Shown here one piece after another: positions 1 to 11,800 of a DNA stretch of 64,000 nucleotides (positions are counted from its first letter, which is position 1; every line of letters starts with the position of its first letter). Position numbers and translations under genes: made by a program. The notes below the pieces were generated by a model. It was not told the origin of the DNA. It did not search any database and worked only from the letters and a program-made list of their open reading frames with translations. This DNA is from Aquatica leii (Eukaryota; Arthropoda; Insecta; Coleoptera; Lampyridae): contig CM069432.1 in NCBI GenBank assembly GCA_035610365.1, positions 114,719,529 through 114,783,528 on the forward strand, read 5' to 3'.

Positions 1-93
1 GTGTTTGTCCTCAGCCTTTACTTCAAATTCGACAGATCAGTAAATAGAAAAATAAAGAATAGTAATTTTAAAGAATCTATCCCTAACAGCACA

Positions 94-245
94 AAAATGT
101 CCTATGGACTTCCAGTGGATATTCTTTCAAGGACATCTAAACGTTTTTTGGACGTCCACAAAAGATCCAAAGTAAATACTATGGACGTCCATAGTACGTT
201 ACTTTGGTACAGAGTTGAACATCCAAAAAACGTTCATAATAATAC
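94..245. repeat. GGACGTCC-type palindromic repeat block
   Basis: Short palindromes around GGAC[GA]TCC recur here, including a perfect 18-bp palindrome ACTATGGACGTCCATAGT at about 178-195. The same vocabulary (GGACATCC, GGTCCATGGACG, TGGACGTCCAA) returns at 2838-2990. I infer a dispersed low-complexity or satellite-like repeat; no coding potential. Confidence 0.5.
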
Positions 246-1790
246 CAGCCCTATTTTCACTGTTCATACATTACAAAATTAGATACAAAAATTCATTAAA
301 AAAGCATAAATACATAATACAACAACGATTTATAGAATATATAAAACAATGCAATTCCAGAAAAACAATACAAAAAATTCAAATTTTTAAAAATTTTATT
401 ATACATTTCAGGAAATAATATTATAAATTACAATAGAATAACAAAACTTAATAATTACTTAAACAATGTTTTAAAAGTAAAATAACATACACAATAAAAT
501 GAAAAAAACTTATATTCCTTAGTTAAAAATGAGAAACAAAATAATAAAATAATTGAATTGTTACCACAAAATAATCTTGTAGCTCTTATTCCGATTCTTC
601 CATTTATTTTGCCTCCCTTACAGCTGATTTCCTGAACCACGACTTAATTTCGTCTTCTACTCCTATGTTGGTTGATTTTATTTGGTAATGGATCTCACCA
701 AACAACTTTAAATTATAATAATAATTTAAAATATGTCTTATCCAAATCTGTATTTATAAAAACTAACTACAGTTATTATTTCGACTGTATAATCTTAATT
801 GGCAGTCAGCATCAGGTAATAAATTGCAACCATTTAAATCTACCTTAAAAGTTTTAAATTAATTATTGTTATAATCAAAATATAATTTTTGTAATAAATT
901 TAAAAAATGCAAGTAAGCCCTATTGAATCTTAATAGTGACGCTTCTGACTTCGATTATAACTACTTTTCTAGGTTCGATCAAAAGTGCGAATGTGAATAT
1001 TAGATATAGTATTATTAGTGGGTAATACACCTTAGCTATAAAAATTTCAATTTCACAGGGTCTTCCGACCCCACAAATCTAATTTCTAAAGAATTATTTT
1101 CCTTGTATCAATAAACTCCTTTCTGCTACTTATTTAAAAAAAAGTGCCCTGTAAACAAAAAATTACATGTTAAATATGAAAAAATAGTCAGAGAGAGTGC
1201 AAAAAAACTGTTCAGTTAAGTTACCTCTAATAGTAAGGCTAACGGAATAAGAAGCAATCTTTATGCAAGTATGCTTATAATCTACCACTAACATATAAAC
1301 ATGACAATGATATTTACCTATCATCGATTATACTGCTGACAATTACGACAGAGCTTTGCTTGTAATGGTGTTGGATGTACTTTCCGTATGTCGAGTATAT
1401 GGTATCTTTTATTTAACGAGCAAGCATATGATTATATTGCCGGCACTTTACCAGATAACGGCCGTTACTATTATTTTGTAGGTAATCCGTATTTTTTAAA
1501 TATGAAACATGTTTGCACGTACATCAACAAGTTTTTGAATTGCATCTCTTATTTTTGTTGTTTTAAACATCACCGTTCAGGAACACTTGCTTCCATAAAT
1601 CAATTTAGTTTGAACGATTACGATGTTTTTAATCACTAATTTAATTTTAAGTCTGAAGAATCAAAACTGATGAAAATATTGTAAACATAACTTCGCATAC
1701 GTATTATCTGCGTATTATGACGCAGGTCATGCCTTGGTCATGCGTAGTTGTAGAAAAATAGCGTTAGTATTTACCGAATGGTACAAATGT
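246..1790. other. AT-rich stretch without recognised gene
   Basis: No supported gene or complete repeat was recognised. Open frames at 455-640 (-) and 1388-1639 (+) have no recognisable motif. A short minus-strand frame at 604-712 looks mildly coding-like but is too short to call. Confidence 0.5.
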
Positions 1791-1798
1791 CCTACAAA

Positions 1799-2829
1799 CA
1801 GTGCCGGATTTACCAGCAAGCAAAACAAGCAACTGCTTGAGGCCCCCACGCTCAGGGGCCCCGCGCCGCCATAGCCTCGCAACTAAAAGAATAAAAGGTA
1901 AAACTAAATGTTACTACAAGAATTGCAAAGCAATGGTTACTTAGAAAATAGTAGCAGCGCCACGGTGACGCTGCTAATAACTGATGGAATCCAGTGACCA
2001 CTGGTTCATCGTTCATAGTCTGTGTCAGTTGTTCTCTCGTTAGCGTTTGAGTTATTCGTTATTTGTCCCTGTTAAATCATTCAAAAACTGTCAACGGTTT
2101 ACGGCAGTTTTGTCTATAGGATATAGAAGTATTTCGGACATGTTTTCATTTTTGATTAACATGGAAACAAGACAATCTGTTGCAAGTAACATAAAGCAGT
2201 TGCTTAATAAATACCCGAATGATTTTAATACAGATTTCACTGCTGAAATTTTAAATTTTTTTACGTACGTGAAGGACACGTACCCGAATACAAAGCTCAA
2301 TCACGAAGGACTGTTCCAGGTTATTTTGAATGACAACGTTTCTTTAGCATTTCCTAATGTTGAAACGTCTTTACGCATATATTTAAGTTTGATGATATCA
2401 AACAGTACTGGGGAACGATTGTTCAGTAAACTGAAGCGAATAAAGGATTATTTGCGAACGACAATGTCCCAAGAAATGTTAGCGGACTTAAGTATTATGA
2501 GTATGGAACATGATAAACTGCGACATCTTCAGTTCTAGGTGATCATCGACCAATTTTCTGCAGAGAAGAGCAGAAAAAAAATTATGTGATTTGTGATCTA
2601 ATCCATACCACAAGTACTGTTTTATTTATTTCAAGATGTTCTAAATGTTGAAGGTGTTCAAATGCATAAGATGTTAATTAGATAGTTTCGTTAAACTTAT
2701 GTTCCAATTGTACTTCATTTTTTTTCTCATTGAGAAATTTGTTTTTTGGAAGAGAGGGGGGGGGTCATTTTAGAGGGGCCCCATCACGATGTTGTGCTTG
2801 TGGCCCCTCAATTTGTTAATCCGGCACTG
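1799..2829 (+). mobile_element. Non-autonomous hAT transposon with 8-bp TSD
   Basis: The element starts CAGTGCCGGATT and ends with the exact reverse complement, so the terminal inverted repeats share at least 12 bp. It is flanked by a perfect 8-bp duplication CCTACAAA (1791-1798 and 2830-2837), the TSD length of hAT elements. At 1031 bp it holds only the 3' part of a transposase gene (2047-2538), so it is a deletion derivative that needs transposase in trans. G-rich and GGGGCC tracts lie just inside both ends. The insertion site is a GGACGTCC-type repeat. Confidence 0.88.
2047..2538 (+). pseudogene. hAT transposase C-terminal fragment (hATC dimerisation domain)
   Basis: The open frame gives about 160 residues ending in the hAT dimerisation region: a PNVETSLRIYLSL stretch, then NSTGERLFSKLKRIKDYLR and a C-terminal MEHDKL. 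This is the conserved block near the end of hAT transposases of the ZMYM/zinc-finger type. The BED finger and catalytic RNase-H-like core are missing, so it cannot transpose alone. The frame begins at a TTG; no true start is visible and the fragment is presumably a deletion remnant rather than an independent gene. It lies inside the 1799-2829 element in the same orientation. Confidence 0.75.
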
Positions 2830-2837
2830 CCTACAAA

Positions 2838-2990
2838 GGATGTCCATTGGACATTAATAATATTTTGTTCAATGTACGTTTTGCACAAAACGTTTTATGG
2901 ACATCCGTTAAAGGTCCATGGACGTTCAGACCTTTATTGGACTTAAACTGGACGTCCAATGGACCTTGTGTGCCATTAGGGTATGAATGA
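2838..2990. repeat. GGACGTCC-type palindromic repeat block, second copy
   Basis: Continues the repeat interrupted by the hAT insertion. Motifs include GGATGTCCATTGGAC, GGTCCATGGACG and TGGACGTCCAATGGACC. Removing the hAT and one TSD joins this block to 1785-1798. Confidence 0.5.
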
Positions 2991-3235
2991 TTCGTTAGAT
3001 TGAATTTGTGGATTTGAAATAAAGAATAGATTTTACTGCTGTGTATGTTTACTGTTTTCACATGATTTATTAATCATTATGGTGTAAAAATAATGTTACA
3101 GATTTATGGCATTAAAAAAAAAGTAAAAAGCACTCGTTACTGGCAAATCACATGAAAAATTGTATGAATTATGCTACTCTTAGTAGCGTCAATAGACGCT
3201 TACAATTGGAGATACATCTTTAAATAAAACTATTG

Positions 3236-3566
3236 ATTGACTTTACATATGACTACCGTAGAAAGTGAGCGATGTTTCTCCATATTAAAAAGAATTAAAA
3301 CATTTCTACGCAATCGGTAATACTATGGGACAAGAAAGATTGTGCGCATTTTTATGCTAAGCATTGAAAAATCTTGTATTAAAAACAATGTAAATTTTAA
3401 TGAGCTTGTTGTTGATCATTATGGCAATTGTAAAGATAGACGAATATCTTGAATATAATTGATCTTAAATATAAATGGCGTTACTATAAGAATGTTTTTT
3501 TTAGACTTGCGATAATTGCGTTTTTTTAAATGACCCTCTTGTATGTTTGGCCACCAGCCACCACTG
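3236..3566 (+). pseudogene. Decayed hAT transposase C-terminus with right terminal repeat
   Basis: A broken reading frame at about 3243-3430 retains the hATC signature (TTVESERCFSILKRIKTFLR, then after a frameshift TMGQERLCA and a following IEKSC stretch). It is clearly diverged from the copy at 2047-2538, so it is a different hAT lineage. About 120 bp downstream, CCACCAGCCACCACTG (ending at about 3566) reads on the reverse strand as CAGTGGTGGCTGGTGG, a typical hAT end. I found no matching left end or duplication, so the 5' part is probably lost. Confidence 0.55.
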
Positions 3567-4569
3567 AACTCACTATTTTATTGAAAAAATAATAGAATAT
3601 ATTCGGCCTTACTTTTTTGTGTTTGTGTTTCTTGAATAAATAACGTGTGTCACATTAAATTCAATTAACACTTTCCATTCAGAAAAAAAAAACGGTAATT
3701 GGAAATAAACTGCAAATAATGGTTTTCATTGTTACTTCACAATTACGTGAAGTAGATTAGATAACTACCATCCTATCATTTTTAAATAAAAATAGAAAAC
3801 TACCAAAAAAGTAAAAATAACAAAAATTAGTCCGTTTAAATAAATAAATAAAATGAGAATAAAATACGTTACTGATAACAAAAAATTATTTAAACGTTAT
3901 TGCAGTATCACCTATCACCTACAATATGCTTGTGTTAGTTAATGAAATAGTATGTTATAAGAAACAGCTGAAATAATTAAAACTCACATTACTTATTGCT
4001 TATAGAACGCTTATGGTATTCAATTTTTATTTATTCGAATTTGATGCTAATTAACTATAGGTATTATTTAAAATGAACCTTTGATGCTATAGGCCTTTCA
4101 GCGGTACTTTGAAATTTAATTTGATTTTATTAACAAGGTATCACAATTCAATAAAAAACGGTTATAAAATAGTACACTGTCTAGTGTTTTTTTATATAAC
4201 AAATATCTGAACATAATTGTACCCTTAAATTGAAAATTTAGAAATATATATTTATGAAAAAAAGCACTTTTTACCGGTTCTCGGCCGAAGTTAATTTTTT
4301 AGGGCCGTTTTGTCACTGGTTTTGGGCCACCTGCCAACAGGTAGGTGTTTGTCGGCCCCTAGACAATATTTCAAATAATTAAATACTTATAGAAGAATTT
4401 ATTAACAAGACGGATACAAAATTCAATTTATATAAAACTATTGGAGATACAAATAATTATTATAAACCTATAGCTTAATACTAAATGAACAAAATTTTAA
4501 AAACTATATATAAAAGCAACAAAAATCTAATTAAAAATAAAACGTAAACAACAAATAAGTCGTAGGCAT
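3567..4569. other. AT-rich stretch without recognised gene
   Basis: Nothing coding recognised. A short GC-richer patch at 4275-4365 contains CCACCTGCCAACAGGTAGGTG, an imperfect palindrome, and may be the end of an unidentified element. Confidence 0.4.
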
Positions 4570-6632
4570 TTAATAAAAAAAAACATTTATTTTATACAAA
4601 AGTTTAAGGTAAGCATAATACTTATTTACGTATTCTTTTATTGCTACCGCATCATATGCATACTCGGAGTATTCAGTGCAGCGTAAGTGATACCATCTTG
4701 GACAAATGTCACAGCCAATATTTTTTTCCGAATCGTCTTCTGTTTCGCTAAATAGTTCATCCTCACATAAAAAAACATTTACTCCGGTCTTTATCTGTAT
4801 TATCATTTTCCTTTTTTTTCTTTTTCTTCAAAATTTCTTTTTTCCTATTTTTCGTTTGTTGATTGAGTCCTTTCCTTTCTTTTTTTTGTTGTACAGTCTC
4901 AATTTTTTTTCGTCATCTTTTTTTCATAATAGTTTCTCTAATCTTTGCACAAAATGGCACTGGGCAACTTCTCTTTTTTTAATTTTATTTATTATTTATT
5001 TTAAAGACTGAGTTCCCGGGTCAACTTCCTGTGGCATTTCTTCTCCATAAATTGCGTTTTTTTTACATGATTGAAATTTCTTTTTCCGCAGTCTTACAAA
5101 TAGCAGAGAAAATTTCTACTTTGTCAACTTCTAAAGAACATCTGGGAGAAATTTGGGACGAAATATAGTTGTCAATACAAGACACTTGTATAACTTCTTC
5201 TTGATTTGAAGACTGGTCAAGAATAACCTCCATGTCTAACGCACTCACATCATCTAAGGAAACTACTTTTCCAATGTCAACGACTGAATTGCAAGCTTCG
5301 TGGCCAATTTTAAGATAATTTAGTTCGTTAATAATAATTTGTACGTTTATTCCATATCCGTATAAACGATCTTCAATCGCTTTAACCATTCTTTCTGCAG
5401 TTTGAATGTCATCATTTGAAAACAATATATTTTGTTGGCCGGTTTTTTGTATTGTTTATTACGCACTTAGTATAATCTACATTGTCCGGGTTAAAAGGAA
5501 ATAAACCGCATTTTCGGAAACCGTTTACTATACATGTCCTCATATTAGTGGCTTTTAAAACCTCTTGGAAAACTGTACAAAAATTCATTTTTGTTATAGT
5601 TGCATTTAAATTTTTACTCTTGTCTTGCAATTTCTTTACAGTATTTCGCCATTCCTGCTTCAGTAGCCTGAAGACGCTCACTACTGGCTGAAGTATGTGC
5701 GTAGTATTCGGGGGTAATGCGTATAATATTATACGATTTTGCTCGCAGAACTCGCTTAACGGCAGCGTCATGTGACTTTTATGTCTACCAATCAAAAGTA
5801 TTATAGGTCTCTCAGTGTGATGCTTTGTAACCCACTTATTAAAATCCAACCCGAATCCAATTTAGCAAGAATCCAATTATCGGGCATATTTATTACTAAT
5901 GCTTTTGGGGGTCTTACATAAGGAAAAATCACTAGTGGTGGGCAAATTTGTCCATTGGCGTTAAAAACGATTAGTATTGTGATGTTCTTTTTATCATTTC
6001 CTGTTTTAATCTTATACAAATTTTTCCATCTCCGTGCAAGCAGCTGGCCTGTTTTAGGGCAATTGGTAAATCCCGATTCGTCCCCATTAAATATCCTGGA
6101 CGGATTTTCCAAATTTTGCTATGCAGTTATTCTTGTCATGAAAGTCAACTAAAGTTTTAAACTATGACCGTATGAACTCTTCAGTAACTACAGCCCGTGC
6201 TTTATTTATGGCTTCAGCCTTTCGTACGGATATTTCTGGATGACGTTTTAAGAAGTTCTTGTACCATCTAATTCCACGTTTTTGGTTGATGAAATTGTCA
6301 AGTTTACCAGAATCTCGGGCATTCTTGGTAAATGTTTCTAGTAAAGTTTTTTTTTCTAATAGTAAAACCACACTTAGCAATTGTAATTGCCCACTGAGCA
6401 ATGTTTTTCTCGCTCTCAATAGTCATAATTGGAAGAGAACCTGTTTTTTTAAGAATGTCACTACGTCTGCCATGAATTCTATTTTGAAGAGTAGTTCTTG
6501 GCACTCAAAATTGACGACTAGCCTTTCTAATAGACATTTGAAATGTCGGTATTTGTTGTAAGGCTTCTCCCAAAGACTCTTTTTTTTTCTTTGTTTGTTT
6601 TTTTAATAGTTTTTGTTTGAACTGGCATCTGA
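4570..6632 (-). pseudogene. Degenerate pogo/Tigger-like transposase with PHD-like C-terminus
   Basis: Collinear minus-strand fragments in several frames: a psq-type helix-turn-helix (about 6632-6480, VPRTTLQNRIHGR), a CENP-B-type DNA-binding region (6419-6162, GIRWYKNFLKRHPEIS), a DDE_1 core (6112-5801, NGDESGFTNCPKTG) continuing at 5849-5412 (ALPPNTTHILQP, FRKCGLFPFNPDNVDY), a linker (5425-5063), and a zinc-finger tail at 4806-4570 whose CDICPRWYHLRC resembles the second half of a PHD finger. Frameshifts and stops separate the parts. The second catalytic Asp, normally in a DGHKSH-type motif, reads as GRHKSH, so catalysis is lost. Terminal repeats were not identified. The closest family is arthropod Tigger/jerky-like elements with a C-terminal PHD. 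Confidence 0.75.
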
Positions 6633-7682
6633 AAATGTTATATTTTAGGTAAGTAACTAAAAATTAATAATACGAAGTTATTTATTCATACAACAGTATA
6701 ACGCGATCATACTATTTGTTTTGTTCTTACATTATTCTGTTTTTATATACTAATTAAATTTTCCGTCGATCGTCGGTTAATAACAATATTAACGTATAAT
6801 AACTTATCAGAAATAGATCGTTAATGACCCCTATTAATGAACGATTTTGAACCAATGAATGAATTTCTATTAATGTACGATTTTGTATAGCAATCAATGA
6901 AATCGTTAACAACCACTGATTTAACGATATTGCACGATACGTATGCTTTAGTTTCCTTATAACTTGACTCGTTTTACCAAATAAAAAATAAAAACATATA
7001 ATAATAATAAACGTTCAAAATATAAAAATACATTTATCGAAAGCAAAAGTTCTTATTTACCACGGCAGCAGTCGGAACACAGACCTCTGGGTGTGAGCTT
7101 GAATGAAAGTAAAATACACAGGCGTGAATTCCTTTAATTTATTTGCAATTATAACATATTACACTAACTATTTACATTAAAGAAAAAATGAACATTATTT
7201 GGATTAAAACAATATTTAGGCGCCAACCACCTTTAAATTGGCGATAAAGAAAAAAGCATAAAATCTTATAACTAACTATTAATCGATATCAAATTCAAAA
7301 GTAATAAACGTTTAATTTGTTACGGAGTATGTATTCCGAAAAGTTTTTGATAACACAATTTAATTAATTTGAATTTAAAATGTAATTAGTAGCATAACTT
7401 CAAGTTGACTCACCATATATCATGACGTTATCTGATATCTTCTATTTATAGCACATTCTTTGTTCAAATGATAAGCTTATTCCAGGACAAAATAACTAAT
7501 CAAACGAATGTAGATTGGAAAGCAAAAACAGCAAACATAAAACCAAAATATAAATCCAATGAAGAAGAAATTCAGTAAATAAAAGAAAAGACCCTAAATA
7601 TAAATAATTAGAATGGTTTTTAATCGATATGAAATGGCTTACGTTGGTTTATATACAACGGTCTTGAAATCAATTTCAGATG
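6633..7682. other. AT-rich stretch without recognised gene
   Basis: No gene recognised. Two related units containing ATTAATG[AT]ACGATTTTG occur at about 6834-6890, a weak tandem duplication. The BEL-1 insertion begins at 7683, with target duplication AGATG at 7678-7682. Confidence 0.4.
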
Positions 7683-7837
7683 TGTTCAGTCCCTACTTCA
7701 TTTGCTGGGGTAGTTGCCCCACTCCTGTAAATGAATAAATATAAACTTTAACGTTTTCGAAAGTAAGTAATACAGAAGCGTAACTCCGAGCGTACAAAAC
7801 GTGTAGTTTTTTATAGTTTAGTTTTTATGTTATTATA

Positions 7838-8491
7838 CAGTCTAAGCCGCCTATAACGTCCTTGCATATAACGATTCGTCGGATATAACGAACCATTTTT
7901 TGCGGTCCCAAACAAAGTTCCATAAGAATACATACAAAGTTACGTCGTTTATAACGAACCCGTATGTGACGATATGTCGGTTATAACGTTCTTAAAAATA
8001 TTACCTCACTACAATAGAGAAACATAAATTCCAGAAATTTTACCTCGAAAAATGTTAGGTACTTAGGTAAAACCTATTGTGTACGTAATCCTTTACTGAG
8101 CTATTCATCCGGCTTAAAAACATACCTTATTTAAAGAATTTACGTACATTTCTAAATTGTCATCGGCGGCAATTAAAAAAGAAATTCCGTGCTTTCTACA
8201 ATCTTTTAATGTACATCAGACTATTTTAAGCAGGTTCGCGGAAATAGAAAATTGCGTTGATAAGTTGTATTGGGCCACGAAACTTAAACAAAAGAAAATT
8301 ACAGACTTTCTCTAAAATGGGTAGTTAGATAGATAGATGTTATGAAGTTATACTTATATACATATGTATATGTATGTAGTATTTTTTAAATAAACATACA
8401 TAAATCTTATGATCACCGTTTATTACGAACTTCGTTTATAACGTACTAGTATTTGAAGTCCCTTGTGGTTCGTTATAACCGGCTTAGACTG
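7838..8491 (+). mobile_element. pogo/Tigger-type MITE inside the BEL-1 5' LTR
   Basis: Starts CAGTCTAAGCCG and ends with the inverted CGGCTTAGACTG. It is flanked by duplicated TA (7836-7837 and 8492-8493), as for pogo/Tc1-mariner elements. The empty site is preserved in the 3' LTR. Both ends carry repeated TATAACG subterminal motifs (at least five on the left), probably transposase binding sites. The interior keeps the last codons of a Tigger-like transposase (8118-8315), showing it is an internally deleted derivative of a larger autonomous element. Confidence 0.92.
8118..8315 (+). pseudogene. Tigger-like transposase C-terminal tail
   Basis: An open frame of about 65 codons runs to TAA at 8313-8315 and ends in CVDKLYWATKLKQKKITDFL. 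A KQxxITDFF-like tail is characteristic of Tigger/jerky-type transposases. No catalytic region remains. It lies within the MITE and marks the parent family. Confidence 0.6.
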
Positions 8492-8606
8492 TAGTTGTAG
8501 TGACATTGTAGAATAAAGAAATATACAGTGTGATTATTATTATTATTCGTGAACGTGCTTCATATAGAGACAACACCTGTGAACTTTATAGTTCACATAT
8601 CGTACA

Positions 8607-8624
8607 TGGTCCTTCGTTGAAGCC
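8607..8624 (+). promoter_or_regulatory. BEL-1 primer-binding site
   Basis: TGGTCCTTCGTTGAAGCC begins immediately after the LTR-terminal ACA. TGG pairs with the CCA end of a tRNA. The older BEL-2 copy has the related TGGTCCTACG at 37211, suggesting a conserved primer. I could not assign the tRNA. Confidence 0.65.
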
Positions 8625-8803
8625 GAATTATACCAGCAATTATTGCAATTATCAACGACATCGTATCGCATTCTACATCATCGTATCGTCAGAGCTTCCA
8701 ATAAACGTACAAATTGGTAAGTCTCCATCCTTTCTTTATATCCTTATCGTTATACTTTAATTTAAATCAACACTGTGTACCTTTACTTACAAACGGAATC
8801 ATA

Positions 8804-11800
8804 ATGTCTACTACAAATATCGAAACTTTAATTAATAAACGTACAACATTAAAAACTAAAATAACGAAATTTCGGTCTTTTATCAAAAAATCAAATAATA
8901 CCGATTCAAACGATTTTATTAACGTAAAAGAACGCTTAAATGATCTTCAAACTATATATAACACATATGAAACGCTTCAAGATCAAATCGAAATTTTAGA
9001 TTTTCAACAAAGTAGCGATCGGGATGATTTTGACGCCAATTATTATGAAGCTAAAACCGAAGCGCGAATTTTCTTAGAAAATAATTTACTTAATTCGTCA
9101 TCTAATAAACACAACGAATCAAACAATGTAGATACCTTAAACATTCAAACAAAATTACCTCCATTATCTTTGCCGCAATTCAACGGCGCTCGCGATCAGT
9201 GGGAATCTTTTTATGAGTGTTTCATATCAATGATACATAACGAACCTAAATTAAGTAACATTCAAAAACTTAACTATCTTAGATCTTGTTTAAAAAACGA
9301 CGCGCTTAAACGAATCGAAAATTTAAGTACTACTAACGAAAATTATGAAATTGCTTTAGATATATTAGTAAAACGTTATGATAACAAACAGTTAACAATT
9401 AAAGATCACGTCACGGCATTATTTAATCTTAACGAAATTAAAAAACCCTCTTCTCAAGCTCTCATGGACATTTTAGATAACGCAACACTACATCTTAAAG
9501 TTTTAAAAAATCTGTCATTACCAACCGATCATTGGGACATTTTATTAATCCATCTCTTAACAATTAAGCTAGACTTCGCGTCAAAAAGGGATTGGGAGCA
9601 ACATAACAAAGACGATATTCCGACCTTCAACGATTTTTGCACATTTTTATATAATCGATCTAAAACGTTAGCATCATTAGAATTTGACAAAAAACCTAAC
9701 GAACGGATTGCAAAAACTAGTTTTAAGCCTCATTCATATTCATTTCCATCAACTGTCTCGCATGTAACTATTTGTAACAATTGTAAAGGCTCACATTACA
9801 TTAGTGTATGTGAAGAGTTTCTTTCTTTATCAATAAATGACCGATTTAAACGGTCTCAAGAATTGCGCTTATGCAAAAATTGTTTGAAATCAAATCATTC
9901 AACGTACAATTGCAAATCCGAAAATAGGTGCAAAACGTGTAAAAAACGTCATCATTCTCTTCTTCATAACAATATAGAAATACAAAATGAACCAATACCA
10001 TCAACATCAAATAATATATCAAATCAAACGGTAGTGAGTAATTTATGCAAAATTCCATATTCAAACACCGAAGTTCTGTTATCAACTGCCAAAGTTGAAG
10101 CAATCAACGGAAACAAAAATATAATTGTAAGAGTACTTTTAGACGCCGGAAGTCAACGAAATTTTATAACGTATGATACGTGCAATCAGTTAAATCTTAA
10201 ATTAAACGAAATTAACTTTCCAATCTCCGGAATAAATAATTCAAATTCGACTGTTAAACATTGTACCAAGGTTTTCATAAAATCGAGAATGAACTCATTC
10301 ACAAAGGAAATTAATTGTCTAGTACTAAACAAAATAACAAGTAATCTACCACTTTCTAGTTTTAGTTTATGGCAAATTGAAATACCTAAAATTAAATTAG
10401 CTGACGACACTTTTAATATTAGTTCCCCTATCGATATGCTAATCGGAGCAGAATTGTTTTGGGAATTATTGCAAGTTGGGCAAATTAAATTTAATCGAAA
10501 TGCGCCTTATTTTCAAAAAACGTTATTTGGATGGATTGTTGGCGGCAACATAAGCCCTGCACAAATAAATTCAAATCTAGTCATTGCTAATCTATCTATA
10601 CAACCTGTCAATAAACTTGAAACGCAATTGTATAAATTTTGGGAAATCGAACAATGCGCGGAATTAGTAAACAACCTTTCGCCCGAAGAAAATATCTGTA
10701 ATCTCCACTTTGAAAAGACGACAAAGCGATTACCGTGTGGCCGTTATGAAGTTGAATTACCTTTCAACATAAACAAACAATACTTAGGAAATTCCAAAAA
10801 CGTTGCTTTAAAACAATTTTATTGCTTAGAAAATAAATTTAAGAATAATCCGTCATTGAAAAAGGATTATGTATCTTTTATGTCAGAGTATTTAAACTTA
10901 AACCACATGGAATTAGTACCTAAACACGAAATAAACGCAAATTCTGTTTTTCACCTACCTCACCATGCAATCTTTAAACCGAATTCAAACAAAATACGAG
11001 TTGTTTTTAATGGCTCTGCTAAAACATCGACTAATTTAAGTCTTAACGATACATTGATGGTTGGCCTAACTATTCAAAATGACCTCTTTTCAATACTTTT
11101 AAGATTTAGAACGCATCAATACGTGCTTACAGCCGACATTTGCAAAATGTATCGACAAGTCTTAATTAATCCCAATCATCGTAATTATCAACGAATCTTT
11201 TGGCGAAACAACGTAAATGAACCTTTATGCGAATATCGTCTTAACACTGTAACATATGGTACAGCGTCCGCTTCTTATTTAGCAATTCGAACGCTTCACA
11301 AACTTGCAGAAGATGAAAGTGTAAACTTTAAATTAGCCTCGAAAATACTAACTCGTGATTTTTATGTCGATGACTTATTAACCGGTACCAACGATATAGA
11401 ATGCGCTCGTCAATTACGCGATGACTTAATAAACTTATTGAATAAGGGCGGGTTTGAGTTAACACAATGGGCATCGAATTCAAAAGCATTAACTCGCGAT
11501 TTGTATAAAAACGGCAATAATAATCAAAACGAAATTGATTTTCACAAAGAAGAAACGAAAGTACTCGGAATCCGATGGAATTCCAATCACGATGTGTTTA
11601 AATACTCTGTAAAACAAGTATTACCAACAAAAAGGATAACGAAAAGAAACATTTTAAGCATAATTTCTCAGTTATTTGACCCATTGGGATTAATTGGTCC
11701 AATTATTATTAAGGCAAAGATAATTTTACAACAAATGTGGTCTTTAAAAATCAATTGGGACGAATCTGTACCGTTAAACGTTCAATCTCAATGGGAACAG

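Larger units (their letters stand above)
7683..8606 (+). repeat. BEL-1 5' LTR interrupted by a pogo-type MITE
   Basis: LTR sequence at 7683-7837 and 8492-8606 matches the 3' LTR exactly by eye. A 654-bp insert (7838-8491) plus duplicated TA accounts for the whole length difference: 924 minus 656 equals 268. Confidence 0.93.

Noticed and set aside
604-712. Minus-strand frame with EDEIKSWFRKSAVREAK and a stop
   Set aside because: Coding-like composition, but too short, with a weak acceptor and no recognised family.
1388-1639. 83-codon open frame
   Set aside because: No motif, no splice context; AT-rich chance ORF is the simpler reading.
4706-5011. Plus-strand Phe/Ser-rich open frame
   Set aside because: Shadow of the minus-strand pogo tail and T-rich sequence.
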